Notes under the pieces: generated by a model
Seen by the model: only the letters and a program-made list of their open reading frames with translations
Databases searched by the model: none
Told to the model about the DNA's origin: nothing
Position numbers and translations under genes: made by a program
Assembly: GCA_900319905.1 (NCBI GenBank)
Contig: ONQB01000002.1
Coordinates: 89,281-153,280, forward strand
Length of the DNA stretch: 64,000 nucleotides
Direction: 5' to 3'
Origin: an uncultured Prevotella sp.
Lineage (GTDB): Bacteria; Bacteroidota; Bacteroidia; Bacteroidales; Bacteroidaceae
Part shown: one piece after another, positions 24,672 through 34,532 of the stretch
How the letters are laid out: the number at the start of each line of letters is the position of its first letter
How positions within the stretch are numbered: position 1 is the first letter of the stretch

Positions 24672-27505
24672 TGCAGTTTGTCTTGGATGTAACGTCCGGT
24701 AACGCTGTTCTTGTTCTTTGCGACTTCCTCCGGTGTGCCTGTGGCCACTACATTGCCACCGGCATTGCCACCGTCAGGTCCCAGGTCGATGACCCAGTCG
24801 GCGCATTTGATGACTTCGGTGTTGTGCTCGATGACCAGCACGGTGTGGCCGCGTTGGATGAGAGCGTCGAAGGAACGGAGCAGTCGGGCGATGTCGTGGA
24901 AATGCAGACCGGTGGTGGGCTCGTCGAAGATGAACAATGTGGGATCCTGTTTCTCCTGTCCGATGAAGTAGGCCATCTTTACGCGTTGGTTCTCACCGCC
25001 TGACAGCGTGGAGGAGTTCTGTCCAAGCTGGATATAGCCCAATCCTACGTCGGACAATGGACGCAGACGGTTGACGATGGTCTTTTGGTTGTGGGCACTG
25101 AAGAAGTCGATGGCTTCGTCGACGGTCATGTTGAGCACGTCATCGATGTTCTTGCCTTCATAGCGCACGTCGAGGACTTCTTTCTTGAAACGCTTGCCGT
25201 GGCAGGCCTCACACGTCAGTTGGAGGTCGGCCATGAACTGCATTTCCACTGTGATGACGCCGGCACCCTTGCATTCCTCGCATCTGCCGCCTTCAGCATT
25301 GAAGGAGAAGTACTGCGACGTGAAGCCAAGTTGCTTGGCTAAAGGTTGCTCAGCAAACAACTGCCGTATGGCGTCGTAGGCTTTGAGATAGGTGGCAGGG
25401 TTGGAACGGGTGCTCTTGCCGATAGGATTCTGATCGACAAACTCCACATGGCGCAGGTCGGCCCAGTCGCCTTCGAGTGAGAGATATTCGCCGGGCAGGT
25501 CGGCCGCTTCGTTCATGTGCCGTTTGAGTGCGGGGTAGAGAATGCCTTTGATGAGACTTGACTTACCCGAACCTGAGACACCGGTGACGGCTGTCAGTAC
25601 GTTGAGCGGCAGCTTGACATCGATGTTCTTCAGGTTGTTCATGCGGCAACCACGCAGTATGATGCTTTTGTTCCATTGCCGGCGTGAGGCGGGTATGGGA
25701 ATCTGTTCCTCGTGAGTGAGATATTTCAGCGTGTAGCTGCGTGGGAACTGGCTGATGAGTTGCTGGCTCTCTTGCGTCGATCTGTCTTTGATAGCCTGTG
25801 GCACAGGACCTTCGTAGACGACCTCACCACCATGGGTGCCGGCGTCGGGTCCGATGTCGATCAGCCAGTCAGCGGCCCGCATGATTTCCTCGTCATGCTC
25901 TACGACCACCACGGTGTTGCCCTGCTGTTGCAGTTGCCGCAACACCCGTATGAGCCGGTCGGTGTCGCGACTGTGCAGGCCGATGCTCGGTTCGTCGAGG
26001 ATATAAAGACTGCCTACCAGCGGCGATCCGAGTGAGGTAGTGAGCCTTACGCGCTGGCTCTCACCGCCGGAAAGCGTCGAGGCCTGCCGGGAGAGCGTGA
26101 GGTAGCCAAGACCCACCTCGCACAAGAAGCCGAGCCGTGACTTTATCTCCAGCAACAGGCGTCGGCCCACCTGCTGCTCGTGCTCGGTGAGCGTGAGCTT
26201 ATCAAACCACTGGCTCAGCTGGTCGATGGGCATGTCAACGAGCTCGGTAATGGCTCTGCCGCCAATCTTCACCCATGTGGCTTCCTTCTTCAGCCGTGTG
26301 CCATGGCAGGTTGGACACACGGTCTTGCCGCGGTAACGGCTCATCATCACCCGGTACTGTATCTTGTACATGTTGTCCTTCACCATTTGGAAGAACGCAT
26401 CGATGCAGACGGCGTCGGCTTTCAACTGACCTTTCTTGTTGAAATCGCCGGGCAGTCCGTGCCATAACATGTCTTTTTCTTTTTGCGACAGTTTATAATA
26501 AGGTGTGAAGATGGGAAAGTCGACGGTTGCGGCCCTGCGGCAGAACTCCTCTTGCCACATCTTCATCTTATCACCGTGCCAGCACTGTACGCAGCCCTCG
26601 TAGACCGACAGCGCCGAGTTGGGGATGACGAGTCGCTCGTCGATGCCGATCACACTGCCAAAGCCCTCGCACGTAGGGCAGGCTCCGGCCGGTGAGTTGA
26701 ACGAGAACATATTGTCGTTGGGCTCCTCAAAGGTCATGCCGTCAGCCTCAAAGCGCGAGGAGAAATCGTAGGCGATGTTGGAGGGCAGCACGACAATCCG
26801 GCAGGCACCGTGGCCTTCGTACATGGCGGTCTCCACAGAGTCGGTCAGGCGTGACAGGGTGTCCTTGTCGTTGGCCACGCTCATGCGGTCGATGACGAGC
26901 CACACGCCGTCGGCTGTCGGGACGCTGTCGCCGAGGTCCTCTATGCGCTTTACCTCTCCGTTGACCATCACGCGTGTGTAGCCCTCCTGCAGGTAGGTGT
27001 TGAGCTGCTTGTCCATCGTGCGGTTGTCGTCGAGGATGACGGGCGAGAGCACCATAAAGCGCGTGCCGGTGCTGTAGGTCATCACCTTGGCAATGACGTC
27101 CTCGGCCGACTGCTTCTTCACTTCCTCGCCGGAGATGGGCGAGTAGGTGCGGCCTATGCGGGCATAGAGCAGACGGAGATATTCGTAGATCTCGGTGGAC
27201 GTGCCCACGGTGGAGCGTGGATTGCGTGCGGCTACCTTCTGCTCGATGGCGATGGCAGGTGGCAGGCCCTTGATGTAGTCGCACTCAGGTTTGCTCATGC
27301 GGCCAAGGAAGAGGCGGGCATAGCTCGACAAACTCTCCACATAACGGCGCTGGCCTTCCGCATAAAGCGTGTCAAAAGCCAGTGACGACTTGCCGGAGCC
27401 TGACACACCTGTGACGACCACGAATTTATTACGGGGAATCTTCAGGTCGATATTCTTCAGATTGTTGGCTCTGGCGCCTTTTATCTCTATGTATTGCTCG
27501 TTCAT
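24668..27505 (-). CDS. uvrA: Excinuclease ABC subunit A
   Basis: A 945-residue DNA damage sensor of nucleotide excision repair, normal length for UvrA1. Two ABC modules have Walker A GVSGSGKSS at both ends, signatures LSGGESQRVRL and LSGGENQRVKM, and zinc-finger pairs CPTCEGFG, CPTCHGTR, CEECKGAG and CEACHGKR. The insertion and UvrB-binding regions are present. Transcribed 4 bases after ansA and coupled to the GT2 gene by an ATGA overlap, an unusual partner for a repair gene. Confidence 0.98.
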   Translation of the reverse strand: MNEQYIEIKGARANNLKNIDLKIPRNKFVVVTGVSGSGKSSLAFDTLYAEGQRRYVESLSSYARLFLGRMSKPECDYIKGLPPAIAIEQKVAARNPRSTVGTSTEIYEYLRLLYARIGRTYSPISGEEVKKQSAEDVIAKVMTYSTGTRFMVLSPVILDDNRTMDKQLNTYLQEGYTRVMVNGEVKRIEDLGDSVPTADGVWLVIDRMSVANDKDTLSRLTDSVETAMYEGHGACRIVVLPSNIAYDFSSRFEADGMTFEEPNDNMFSFNSPAGACPTCEGFGSVIGIDERLVIPNSALSVYEGCVQCWHGDKMKMWQEEFCRRAATVDFPIFTPYYKLSQKEKDMLWHGLPGDFNKKGQLKADAVCIDAFFQMVKDNMYKIQYRVMMSRYRGKTVCPTCHGTRLKKEATWVKIGGRAITELVDMPIDQLSQWFDKLTLTEHEQQVGRRLLLEIKSRLGFLCEVGLGYLTLSRQASTLSGGESQRVRLTTSLGSPLVGSLYILDEPSIGLHSRDTDRLIRVLRQLQQQGNTVVVVEHDEEIMRAADWLIDIGPDAGTHGGEVVYEGPVPQAIKDRSTQESQQLISQFPRSYTLKYLTHEEQIPIPASRRQWNKSIILRGCRMNNLKNIDVKLPLNVLTAVTGVSGSGKSSLIKGILYPALKRHMNEAADLPGEYLSLEGDWADLRHVEFVDQNPIGKSTRSNPATYLKAYDAIRQLFAEQPLAKQLGFTSQYFSFNAEGGRCEECKGAGVITVEMQFMADLQLTCEACHGKRFKKEVLDVRYEGKNIDDVLNMTVDEAIDFFSAHNQKTIVNRLRPLSDVGLGYIQLGQNSSTLSGGENQRVKMAYFIGQEKQDPTLFIFDEPTTGLHFHDIARLLRSFDALIQRGHTVLVIEHNTEVIKCADWVIDLGPDGGNAGGNVVATGTPEEVAKNKNSVTGRYIQDKLQ

Positions 27506-27509
27506 TGTC

Positions 27510-28550
27510 TTATTGTTGTTTTTCGGGTGTCGTTATCTCACCGGCCAGCGACATTGTCATCATGTTTCTGATGATGTGTGGGTCGTTGAACTGTGCGCAG
27601 AGAAACATCAGTTTGGTGATGGCTGCCTCTACGGTACTGTCATAGCCGGATACCACTCCCATGTCCTTGAGCTGGTAGCCTGTGTCGTATCGGCTCATCT
27701 CCACCGTTCCGGCCACGCATTGACTGATGTTGACGATGACGACGCCTCGCTCTGCGGCCTCGCGCAGCATGTGGCTGAGCCACGGGCTCTTTGGCGCGTT
27801 GCCACTGCCGAAGGTGCGCATTACGATGCCGCGCAGCTCCTTGGTCTTGAGAAAGTTGTGCATGACTTTCTCCTGAATGCCGGGGAAGAGACTGAATACG
27901 GCTACGTTGGCATTAAGGGCCAGATGGGGAATCATGGGCCTGTCGAAGTTGGGTTGAAGGATGTGGTGGTCGTGGAACGTAAAGTTGACACCAGCCTCGC
28001 AGAGATGGGGATAGTTGAAGCTGTTGAACGCATAGAACCCGTCGGCGTTGATTTTCGTTGAGCGGTTGCCGCGCAGCAGATGTCCGCTGAAGTAGATGCA
28101 AACCTCGGGGATGCGTGCGTGACCATTGCTGTCCTTCAATGTGGCCAGCTCGATGCTGGTGATGAGATTCTCCTTGCCGTCGGTGCGCAGTTGTCCGATG
28201 GGCAACTGTGAGCCGGTGAGTATGACCGGCTTGGTAAGGTTCTCCAGCATGAAGGAGAGGGCCGAGGCTGTGTAGGCCATGGTGTCGGTGCCATGCAGTA
28301 TGACAAAACCGTCGTAGCGGTTGTAGTTCTTCGAAATGATGCGTACGATTTGTGCCCAGAAACGCGGTTGCATATCGCTGGAGTCGATGGGAGGACAGAA
28401 TTGATATACATCGATGTCTGCGCGGATGAGCTTGAACTCGGGCATTGAATCTTCCAAATGATTGAAGTCGAGAGGCTCCAGTGCGCCAGTGAGAGGGTTC
28501 TGTCCCATGCCAATGGTACCGCCTGTGTAGATAAGCAAAACGTTGTTCAT
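27510..28550 (-). CDS. ansA: Type I (cytoplasmic) L-asparaginase
   Basis: A 346-residue asparaginase hydrolysing asparagine to aspartate and ammonia. The first catalytic threonine lies in LIYTGGTIGMGQ (residues 5-16), the second in VILHGTDTMAYTASALSFML. The absence of a signal peptide and the length favour the type I cytoplasmic enzyme. The start at 28550 is chosen over an in-frame site 15 codons upstream because the motif begins right after MNNVL and a full promoter lies at 28577-28608, inside the longer version. Confidence 0.95.
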   Translation of the reverse strand: MNNVLLIYTGGTIGMGQNPLTGALEPLDFNHLEDSMPEFKLIRADIDVYQFCPPIDSSDMQPRFWAQIVRIISKNYNRYDGFVILHGTDTMAYTASALSFMLENLTKPVILTGSQLPIGQLRTDGKENLITSIELATLKDSNGHARIPEVCIYFSGHLLRGNRSTKINADGFYAFNSFNYPHLCEAGVNFTFHDHHILQPNFDRPMIPHLALNANVAVFSLFPGIQEKVMHNFLKTKELRGIVMRTFGSGNAPKSPWLSHMLREAAERGVVIVNISQCVAGTVEMSRYDTGYQLKDMGVVSGYDSTVEAAITKLMFLCAQFNDPHIIRNMMTMSLAGEITTPEKQQ

Positions 28551-28576
28551 TGCGTGTTGTTCGTTCTTATTATTTG

Positions 28577-28608
28577 CAAAAATACGAAAAAGCAAATAAC
28601 TCTACAAA
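28577..28608 (-). promoter_or_regulatory. Promoter of ansA-uvrA
   Basis: Minus strand TTTG (28608-28605), 20 bases, TATTTTTG (28584-28577), then GC. The expected start is about 20 bases before the ansA ATG. The rest of the 266-base gap to rpiB shows no gene. Confidence 0.7.
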
Positions 28609-28816
28609 TTTTTTAGGTACCAATCAGCGTAATAAATAGTTGGGCGTTTTATTCTCTAAGTTGTGGAGGTGAATTACTAATAAGTTGCATGCTTTTGCTC
28701 CCCGGCTGGTATGATTCATTTGATAGGTTTCTTCATGGCAACATTCGGAACAGCTGCAGGATGCTTGAAGTTGGTGCATCCTACTGCTTTCCGTTTTTTA
28801 GGGGTGTATTTGGTGC

Positions 28817-29266
28817 TTATTCCTCAGGTCTGAGGGGTATCCTCTTGATGCGCTGCAGGTGGCGACCGCCTTCAAATTCTGTGTTGAAGAACTCGTCCAG
28901 AATGTCGTGGGCAGTCTTCTCATCAATAAAACGGCCTGGCATGACCAGCACATTCGCGTCGTTGTGCTGACGGATCAGATGGGCAATCTCCGGAATCCAG
29001 CACAGTCCGGCTCTCACCTTCTGGTGCTTGTTCAGCGTCATGGAGATGCCTTCTCCGGAACCGCAGATACCAATGCCGGGATATACCTCGCCATTGTCAA
29101 TGGCTGCGCCTAACAGATGGCCGAACTCGGCATAGTTGCATGATTCCTCTGAGAAGCAGCCGAAATCCTTGTAGGGGATGTGCTTCTCGTCGAGATAATG
29201 CTTGACATATTGTTTGAGGGCAAATCCGGCATGGTCACTGGCCAGTCCCACTGTTTTGATATTCAT
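28817..29266 (-). CDS. rpiB: Ribose-5-phosphate isomerase B
   Basis: A 149-residue RpiB/LacAB-family isomerase interconverting ribose-5- and ribulose-5-phosphate. The N-terminal GLASDHAGFALKQYV holds the phosphate and substrate residues; GICGSGEGISM is the anion-hole loop, with Cys in the catalytic position; HNDANVLVMPGRFI completes the site. The product is a normal-length soluble protein. A galK terminator upstream suggests independent transcription. Confidence 0.95.
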   Translation of the reverse strand: MNIKTVGLASDHAGFALKQYVKHYLDEKHIPYKDFGCFSEESCNYAEFGHLLGAAIDNGEVYPGIGICGSGEGISMTLNKHQKVRAGLCWIPEIAHLIRQHNDANVLVMPGRFIDEKTAHDILDEFFNTEFEGGRHLQRIKRIPLRPEE

Positions 29267-29318
29267 GTTGCGTGTTGATTAATGTTGTTGTTTCAAATGT
29301 TAAGCTTGTCTTAGAAAA

Positions 29319-29353
29319 AGCCTGCCACAGCAGCTTTGGCTTGGTGGCAGGCT
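29319..29353 (-). terminator. Intrinsic terminator of galM-galK
   Basis: AGCCTGCCAC (29319-29328) pairs perfectly with GTGGCAGGCT (29344-29353), with a 15-base loop. On the minus strand the stem runs into a T-tract (TTTTTCTAAG). Confidence 0.8.
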
Positions 29354-29433
29354 CTATGGGGTTGTCAGTTTTTGCTGGCAGGTTGTGTCGTTGCGCCTAC
29401 TGCCTTGTGGCCTTCCGACGCAATCGCTCAGTC

Positions 29434-30594
29434 TTAGCAGATGCGGCGTGAGCCGTCACCGATGACGACGTCGATGACCTGAGGCTCGTGGCCGTACTTG
29501 TCGTTGAACTGCTTTTTGGCGTCAGCGATGAACTTGTCGTAGAGGTCGTCCTTCACCAGGTTGATGGTGCAGCCGCCGAAGCCACCGCCCATGATACGGC
29601 TGCCGGTCACGCCGTCGGCCTTGGCGATGTCGTTGAGGAAGTCAAGCTCCTCGCAGCTTACCTCATATTCCTTGCTCAGGCCCTCGTGGGTCTCATACAT
29701 CTTTTGTCCGACAGTCTCGTAGTCGCCTTTCTGCAGCGCGTCGCTTACGGCAAGCACGCGGTCTACCTCACCGAGTACGAAGTGGGCACGCTTATAGTCC
29801 TCGGCGCTGACCTCTGCCTTTACGGCCTCGAGGTCGTCCCAGTTGGCGTCGCGTAAGGTTTCAAACTTACGGTCGGGGAATTTCTCGCTGAGTTTCTTTA
29901 CGACGTTCTCGCATGAGTTGCGACGGTCGTTGTAGGGAGAACCCTTGAGCTCGTGTTTCACCTTTGAGTTGAGCAGCACCAGCTTGTAGCCCTTTGGCTC
30001 CCATGGGAAGTACTCAAACTCACGGCTGCGGCAGTCGAGACGCATGAGCTTGCCCTTCTTGCCGAATACAGAGGCGAACTGGTCCATGATGCCGCAGTTC
30101 ACACCGATATATTTATGCTCTGTAGCCTGGCCGGCGAGCACCATGTCCCACTTCGATACTTTGTTGTCGCCGAAGAGGTCGTTGAGGGCATAGGCGAAGC
30201 AGCTCTCGAGGGCTGCGCTCGATGACATGCCGGCACCCAGGGGTACGTCGCCTGCGAAGGCGGCGTTGAATGGCTTGACGTCGACACCCAGCGCCATCAT
30301 TTCTTTGCAGATGCCATAGATGTAGCGGGCCCAGGTAGCCTTGGGTCCTTCGGGATCATCGAGACGGAAATGGGCCATGTCCTTCAGGTCGATGGAGTAG
30401 ACGTTGCAGGTCTGCTGTCCGTTGGGTCTGATCTCAGCCATGATGCCTTGCTCCACAGCGCCCGGGAACACGAAACCGCCGTTGTAGTCGGTGTGCTCAC
30501 CGATAAGGTTGATTCTTCCAGGAGATGCATAGATATTACCGGTCATTCCATCAAAGTGCTTGACGAAACGGCTTCTTACGAATTCAATTTCCAT
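29434..30594 (-). CDS. galK: Galactokinase
   Basis: A 386-residue GHMP kinase phosphorylating galactose at C1 (Leloir pathway). Motifs: the galactose-binding segment GRINLIGEHTDYNGG near the N-terminus, the phosphate loop VPLGAGMSSSAALE, and the C-terminal GSRIMGGGFGGCTINL. The frame opens 16 codons earlier, but MEIEFVRSRFVKHF is the family-like start. It follows galM, with a small hairpin in the 100-base gap. galT, galE and a galactose transporter are not in the window. Confidence 0.96.
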   Translation of the reverse strand: MEIEFVRSRFVKHFDGMTGNIYASPGRINLIGEHTDYNGGFVFPGAVEQGIMAEIRPNGQQTCNVYSIDLKDMAHFRLDDPEGPKATWARYIYGICKEMMALGVDVKPFNAAFAGDVPLGAGMSSSAALESCFAYALNDLFGDNKVSKWDMVLAGQATEHKYIGVNCGIMDQFASVFGKKGKLMRLDCRSREFEYFPWEPKGYKLVLLNSKVKHELKGSPYNDRRNSCENVVKKLSEKFPDRKFETLRDANWDDLEAVKAEVSAEDYKRAHFVLGEVDRVLAVSDALQKGDYETVGQKMYETHEGLSKEYEVSCEELDFLNDIAKADGVTGSRIMGGGFGGCTINLVKDDLYDKFIADAKKQFNDKYGHEPQVIDVVIGDGSRRIC

Positions 30595-30647
30595 ATTGTT
30601 GTTTATTAATTGGTTATAGTAAGCTTGTCTGTTTGTTTGCAAACCGA

Positions 30648-30683
30648 TGCCACGACCTTGTTATAATAAACAAAGCCGTGGCA
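30648..30683 (-). other. Hairpin between galM and galK
   Basis: TGCCACG (30648-30654) pairs with CGTGGCA (30677-30683); TTGTT/AACAA inside extends the stem. It shares its TGCCAC core with the galK terminator but has no strong U-tract, so partial termination or mRNA stabilisation is likely. Confidence 0.5.
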
Positions 30684-30694
30684 GGTAGAATTGC

Positions 30695-31786
30695 TTATTT
30701 CTTCACACCAAAACGATAGATGGTGGTCTGGTGGTAACGGTCGCCCGGGTCAAGTACGACGGATGGGAAGTAAGGACGGTTGGGTGAGTCGGGGAAGTGC
30801 TGTGCTTCCAGGCAGATGGCGGAGCGCTTGGGGTAGGTAGCGCCGTGTGTGCCCTTGATGCCGGCCAGGAAGTTGCCGGTGTAGAGCTGCACGCCGGGCT
30901 CTGTGGTGTACATCTCGAGAGTTCTGCCAGAGACGGGCTCGTAGGCTCTTGCAGCAAAACTCAGCTCGCCAACCTCATGCTTATTGAGCACGTAGCAGTG
31001 ATCGAAGCCGGTGCCGTTCTTGATCTGTTCGTTGTCGGCATTGATGTCGCGGCCGATGGGTTTCGGCGTAGTGAAATCAAAGGGGGTGTCCTTCACAAAT
31101 CTTATCTCACCAGTGGGAATGGACGTAGAATCAATGGGGAGATAGAAGTCTGCATTGAGTTGCAGCTCAACGTTTTCCACAGTAGGAGTCGGGTCTGCAA
31201 TACCTGCCAAAGCGAAGAAAGCGTGATGGGTGAGGTTGATAATCGTCTTCTTGTTGGTGCAGGCCAGGTAGTCGATGTGCAGCTCGTTGTCGTCGGTCCA
31301 CGTGTATTCCACCGTGACCTTCATCTCGCCACTGTAACCTTCCTCGCCGTAGGGAGAGACGTAGTTGAGTACCAGCGTGTGGTCGTTCATGAGTTCGGGG
31401 TTCCACACCTTGACATTGAAGCCTTTCTTGCCTCCGTGCAGGGAGTTGGGACCGTCGTTGATGGGCACATAGTACTCTTTGCCGTGCAGTGTGAACTTAC
31501 CTTTGGCGATACGGTTGCCAAAGCGTCCAATCAGCCTGGAGAGGTAAGGCTCGGGTGAGTTGATGGCATCATTGATGTTGTCGTGACCCATGATGACGTT
31601 GCCCAGCTTGCCATTCTTGTCAGGGACCATGATGGCAACGACGGCGCCGCCGTAATTGGTTATGGCTACTTCGTTACCCTGGCTGTTGCGCAGCACAAAG
31701 AGATCAGTTTTCTTTCCGTTAACGGTGGTCTGGAAGTCTTTGCGGCACAGACCACATGCGTTTGGTGTTTCTTCAGTATTTGCCAT
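30695..31786 (-). CDS. galM: Aldose 1-epimerase (galactose mutarotase)
   Basis: A 363-residue GalM-type mutarotase interconverting alpha and beta hexoses ahead of galactokinase. Visible residues: FGNRIAKGKF and GPNSLHGGKKGF near the substrate site, the catalytic histidine in NLTHHAFFAL, and the catalytic glutamate in AICLEAQHFPDSPN. There is no signal peptide, so it acts in the cytoplasm, unlike many exported Bacteroidales mutarotases. It heads the galM-galK transcript. Confidence 0.95.
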   Translation of the reverse strand: MANTEETPNACGLCRKDFQTTVNGKKTDLFVLRNSQGNEVAITNYGGAVVAIMVPDKNGKLGNVIMGHDNINDAINSPEPYLSRLIGRFGNRIAKGKFTLHGKEYYVPINDGPNSLHGGKKGFNVKVWNPELMNDHTLVLNYVSPYGEEGYSGEMKVTVEYTWTDDNELHIDYLACTNKKTIINLTHHAFFALAGIADPTPTVENVELQLNADFYLPIDSTSIPTGEIRFVKDTPFDFTTPKPIGRDINADNEQIKNGTGFDHCYVLNKHEVGELSFAARAYEPVSGRTLEMYTTEPGVQLYTGNFLAGIKGTHGATYPKRSAICLEAQHFPDSPNRPYFPSVVLDPGDRYHQTTIYRFGVKK

Positions 31787-31888
31787 ATTTGAAAGTTTTT
31801 AGTTGTTTGTCTCTTTTCTTTTCTGCAAAGTAAGTAAAAATAAACGGGAACGACAACTAAAACGTCAAAATAATGATTATCGGGTGTG

Positions 31889-33178
31889 TTAAAAATCGTT
31901 TAGAGCCAGTAAATCTGCCACAACATAGCTTGAACCACCCACAAAAATGAAGTCGTCGGGTGTGGCATCGGCCAATGCCTGCCGGTAGCCGTTGGCCACC
32001 GAACCGCAGTTGCGCCCTTTGAGTCCGGCGCGTTCTGCCTCTTCTGTCACTTTGTCTGCCGGGAAAGCTCGCTTTGAGGTGGGCTGCACCCAGTAGTAGA
32101 CAGCGTCGCGGGGCAATAGGTGCATGACGGTGTCGATGTCTTTGTCGTCGACCATGCCGAATACGATGCGGCGGTGGCGGCAGGGCTGGGCAGCAATCTG
32201 CGGCGCGAGGTACTGCCATCCGCCGACATTGTGACCGGTGTCGCAGATCACCGTTGGCTGTGTGCGCAACTGTTCCCAGCGACCGCGCAAGCCGGTGAGT
32301 TCCGTGACATGGGTCAGACCCTCGGTGATGGGCTGACTGGAGAGGTTGAACTTCGTACGCAGGATGTTGAGAGCGGTGAGCACCGTGTTCATGTTCTTCA
32401 CCTGATAGTCACCGCCCAGTTCGCCGTGAACTTGGCCATAGTCGGTGGTAGTGAAGTCACGGCCGCCTGTAGTGGGGCAGGGCGAGGAGCTGATCACCTC
32501 GGGATGGTCCTGGGCAAAGATGATGGGCGCCTGGCACTCGCGCGCCTTGGCTTCGAAGACGGGACGCGTCTCCGGCACGTCCTCTCCGATTACCACCGGT
32601 GTCTGTGGCTTGATGATACCGGCTTTCTCGCCGGCTATCTTGGCCAGCGTGTTGCCTAGGAACTGCGTGTGGTCGAAGCTGATGTTGGTGATGATGCTCA
32701 GTTCCGGTGAGATGATGTTGGTGCAGTCGAGACGTCCGCCCAGTCCTACCTCAACGACAGCCACGTCGACGTGCTGCTCCTTGAAATAAAGAAAGGCCAG
32801 CGCGGTCGTCAGTTCGAAGAAAGAGGGATGCAGCGGCTCAAAGAAACTGCGTTCCTTGGCCACGAAGTCGACGACACGCTGCTCGGAGATAGGCTGCCCG
32901 TTGACGCGTATGCGTTCGCGGAAGTCCACAAGATGGGGCGATGTGTACAGCCCAACCTTGTAGCCTGCGGCCTGTAGGATGGCTGCGATGGTATGAGAAC
33001 AGGAGCCTTTTCCATTGGTGCCTGCGATATGGATGGTCTTGAAAGCCTGATGGGGATGACCAAAGTGACTGTCAAGAGCCAGCGTGTTGCTTAAACCTTC
33101 TTTGTAGGCAGAGGCGCCTACGTGTTCAAAGACGGGAGCCGAATGAAAGAGGTATTGTACGGTTTCTGCGTATGTCAT
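31889..33178 (-). CDS. folC: Folylpolyglutamate synthase / dihydrofolate synthase
   Basis: A 429-residue Mur-ligase-family enzyme that adds glutamate to dihydropteroate and folates. The P-loop is IHIAGTNGKGSCSH (from about residue 49); FELTTALAFLYF and VGLGGRLDCTN are FolC markers; the C-terminal domain begins near LRGRWEQLRTQP and contains DTGHNVGGWQYL. Normal length. It lies downstream of grpE-dnaJ, separated by a 12-bp-stem hairpin. Confidence 0.96.
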   Translation of the reverse strand: MTYAETVQYLFHSAPVFEHVGASAYKEGLSNTLALDSHFGHPHQAFKTIHIAGTNGKGSCSHTIAAILQAAGYKVGLYTSPHLVDFRERIRVNGQPISEQRVVDFVAKERSFFEPLHPSFFELTTALAFLYFKEQHVDVAVVEVGLGGRLDCTNIISPELSIITNISFDHTQFLGNTLAKIAGEKAGIIKPQTPVVIGEDVPETRPVFEAKARECQAPIIFAQDHPEVISSSPCPTTGGRDFTTTDYGQVHGELGGDYQVKNMNTVLTALNILRTKFNLSSQPITEGLTHVTELTGLRGRWEQLRTQPTVICDTGHNVGGWQYLAPQIAAQPCRHRRIVFGMVDDKDIDTVMHLLPRDAVYYWVQPTSKRAFPADKVTEEAERAGLKGRNCGSVANGYRQALADATPDDFIFVGGSSYVVADLLALNDF

Positions 33179-33220
33179 GGTTGTTTGTCGTAAGTAAGTT
33201 TAATGTTGGTGATATAAGTA

Positions 33221-33268
33221 AGAGGAGTTAAGTCACGGCCTTCAAGACGCCTGTGTCTTAACTCCTCT
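33221..33268. terminator. Perfect inverted repeat after dnaJ
   Basis: AGAGGAGTTAAG (33221-33232) pairs perfectly with CTTAACTCCTCT (33257-33268), with a 24-base loop. It lies between the dnaJ stop (33317) and folC. No U-tract follows on the minus strand, so it could be a weak terminator or a 3'-end stabiliser of the chaperone mRNA. Confidence 0.5.
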
Positions 33269-33316
33269 CTATTGTCTGATGACCTTATTTAGTCTGACGG
33301 TCGTGTCACATGCCAA

Positions 33317-34492
33317 TTAGTTGAAATAGTTCTTGAACTTCTCGAAGATGCTTTTCTTCGTAGAGTTGTCACCTTTGAAGTTCTCGCTCTCTCGCAATTG
33401 CTCAATGGCTTTGCGTTCTTCCTTGCTGAGTGTCTTCGGCACAAAGACGCTCATGTTGACGATGAGGTCGCCGGTGCCTGTTCCGTATCCTTGTACGGCG
33501 GGCAGTCCTTTTCTTCTCAGTCTGACGGCTTTCCCGGGTTGTGTTCCCGGCTCAATCTTTAGTGCGATCTTCTTTCCGTCGATGGTAGGTATCTGCGCCT
33601 CTCCGCCCAGGGCGGCTGTTGGGAAGTCGAGCAGCAGGTTGTAGATGATGTCCTGCTTGTCGCGTACGAATGTGTTGTCTTTTTCTTCCTCGATAAGCAC
33701 CTGGATGTCGCCAGCAATGCCGTTGTGTGGACCGGCGTTGCCTTTGCCCTGTACGTTGAGCACCATGCCTTCTTCTACGCCTGCCGGGATGTGTATCTCT
33801 ACTACTTTCTCGCCCTTGACAACACCGCTGCCTCCACAGGCCTTGCACTTGTTCTTGATGACGGTGCCTTCGCCATGGCAGGTGGGGCACTCGCTTTGTG
33901 TAGTCATCATGCCAAACATAGACCGCACGGTGCGCGACACGACGCCGCTGCCGTGACAGGTGGGGCAGGTCTCTGGCTGGGCTCCGTTCTCGGCGCCTGT
34001 GCCGTGGCATTGCTCGCACGTTACGTCCTCCTTGACCTTGAAGCGCTTGGTCACGCCGCTGGCGATATCCTGCAACGACAACTTCACTTTCAAACGAAGG
34101 TCGGATCCGCGGTACACGCGCTGGCTGCTCTGCCGGCCGCCTCCGCCAAAACCGCCTCCACCAAAGCCTCCGAAGCCGCTATGCCCGCCGAAGATGTCAC
34201 CGAACATGGAGAATATGTCGTCCATGTCCATGCCACCTCCGCCGAAGCCGCCTCCGCCGAAGCCACTGGGGCCATCGAAGCCGAACTGGTCGTATTGCTG
34301 CCGCTTCTGTGGGTCGTGCAGCACTTCGTAGGCCTCTGCTGCTTCCTTGAACTTCTCCTCTGCTGCCTTATCGCCGGGGTTACGGTCGGGGTGGTACTTG
34401 ATCGCGAGCTTGCGGTAAGCCTTTTTTATCTCATCTTCTGAGGCGTCTTTGCTCACGCCCAGTACCTCGTAATAGTCTCTTTTCTCTGCCAT
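33317..34492 (-). CDS. dnaJ: Chaperone DnaJ
   Basis: A 391-residue type I Hsp40 that stimulates DnaK. The J domain (1-70) has the HPD motif at 34-36. A long Gly/Phe-rich stretch (about 78-128) is followed by four zinc motifs [24 protein letters not shown] and CKACGGSG, then the C-terminal substrate-binding domains. It follows grpE by 40 bases; dnaK is not in the window. Confidence 0.98.
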   Translation of the reverse strand: MAEKRDYYEVLGVSKDASEDEIKKAYRKLAIKYHPDRNPGDKAAEEKFKEAAEAYEVLHDPQKRQQYDQFGFDGPSGFGGGGFGGGGMDMDDIFSMFGDIFGGHSGFGGFGGGGFGGGGRQSSQRVYRGSDLRLKVKLSLQDIASGVTKRFKVKEDVTCEQCHGTGAENGAQPETCPTCHGSGVVSRTVRSMFGMMTTQSECPTCHGEGTVIKNKCKACGGSGVVKGEKVVEIHIPAGVEEGMVLNVQGKGNAGPHNGIAGDIQVLIEEEKDNTFVRDKQDIIYNLLLDFPTAALGGEAQIPTIDGKKIALKIEPGTQPGKAVRLRRKGLPAVQGYGTGTGDLIVNMSVFVPKTLSKEERKAIEQLRESENFKGDNSTKKSIFEKFKNYFN

Positions 34493-34532
34493 TTCTCTCT
34501 TCTGTGATCGTTAAGCTTAGCATGAATGACGC

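Noticed and set aside
28689-28970. Plus-strand frame of 93 codons overlapping rpiB
   Set aside because: Most of it is antisense to rpiB; no motif.
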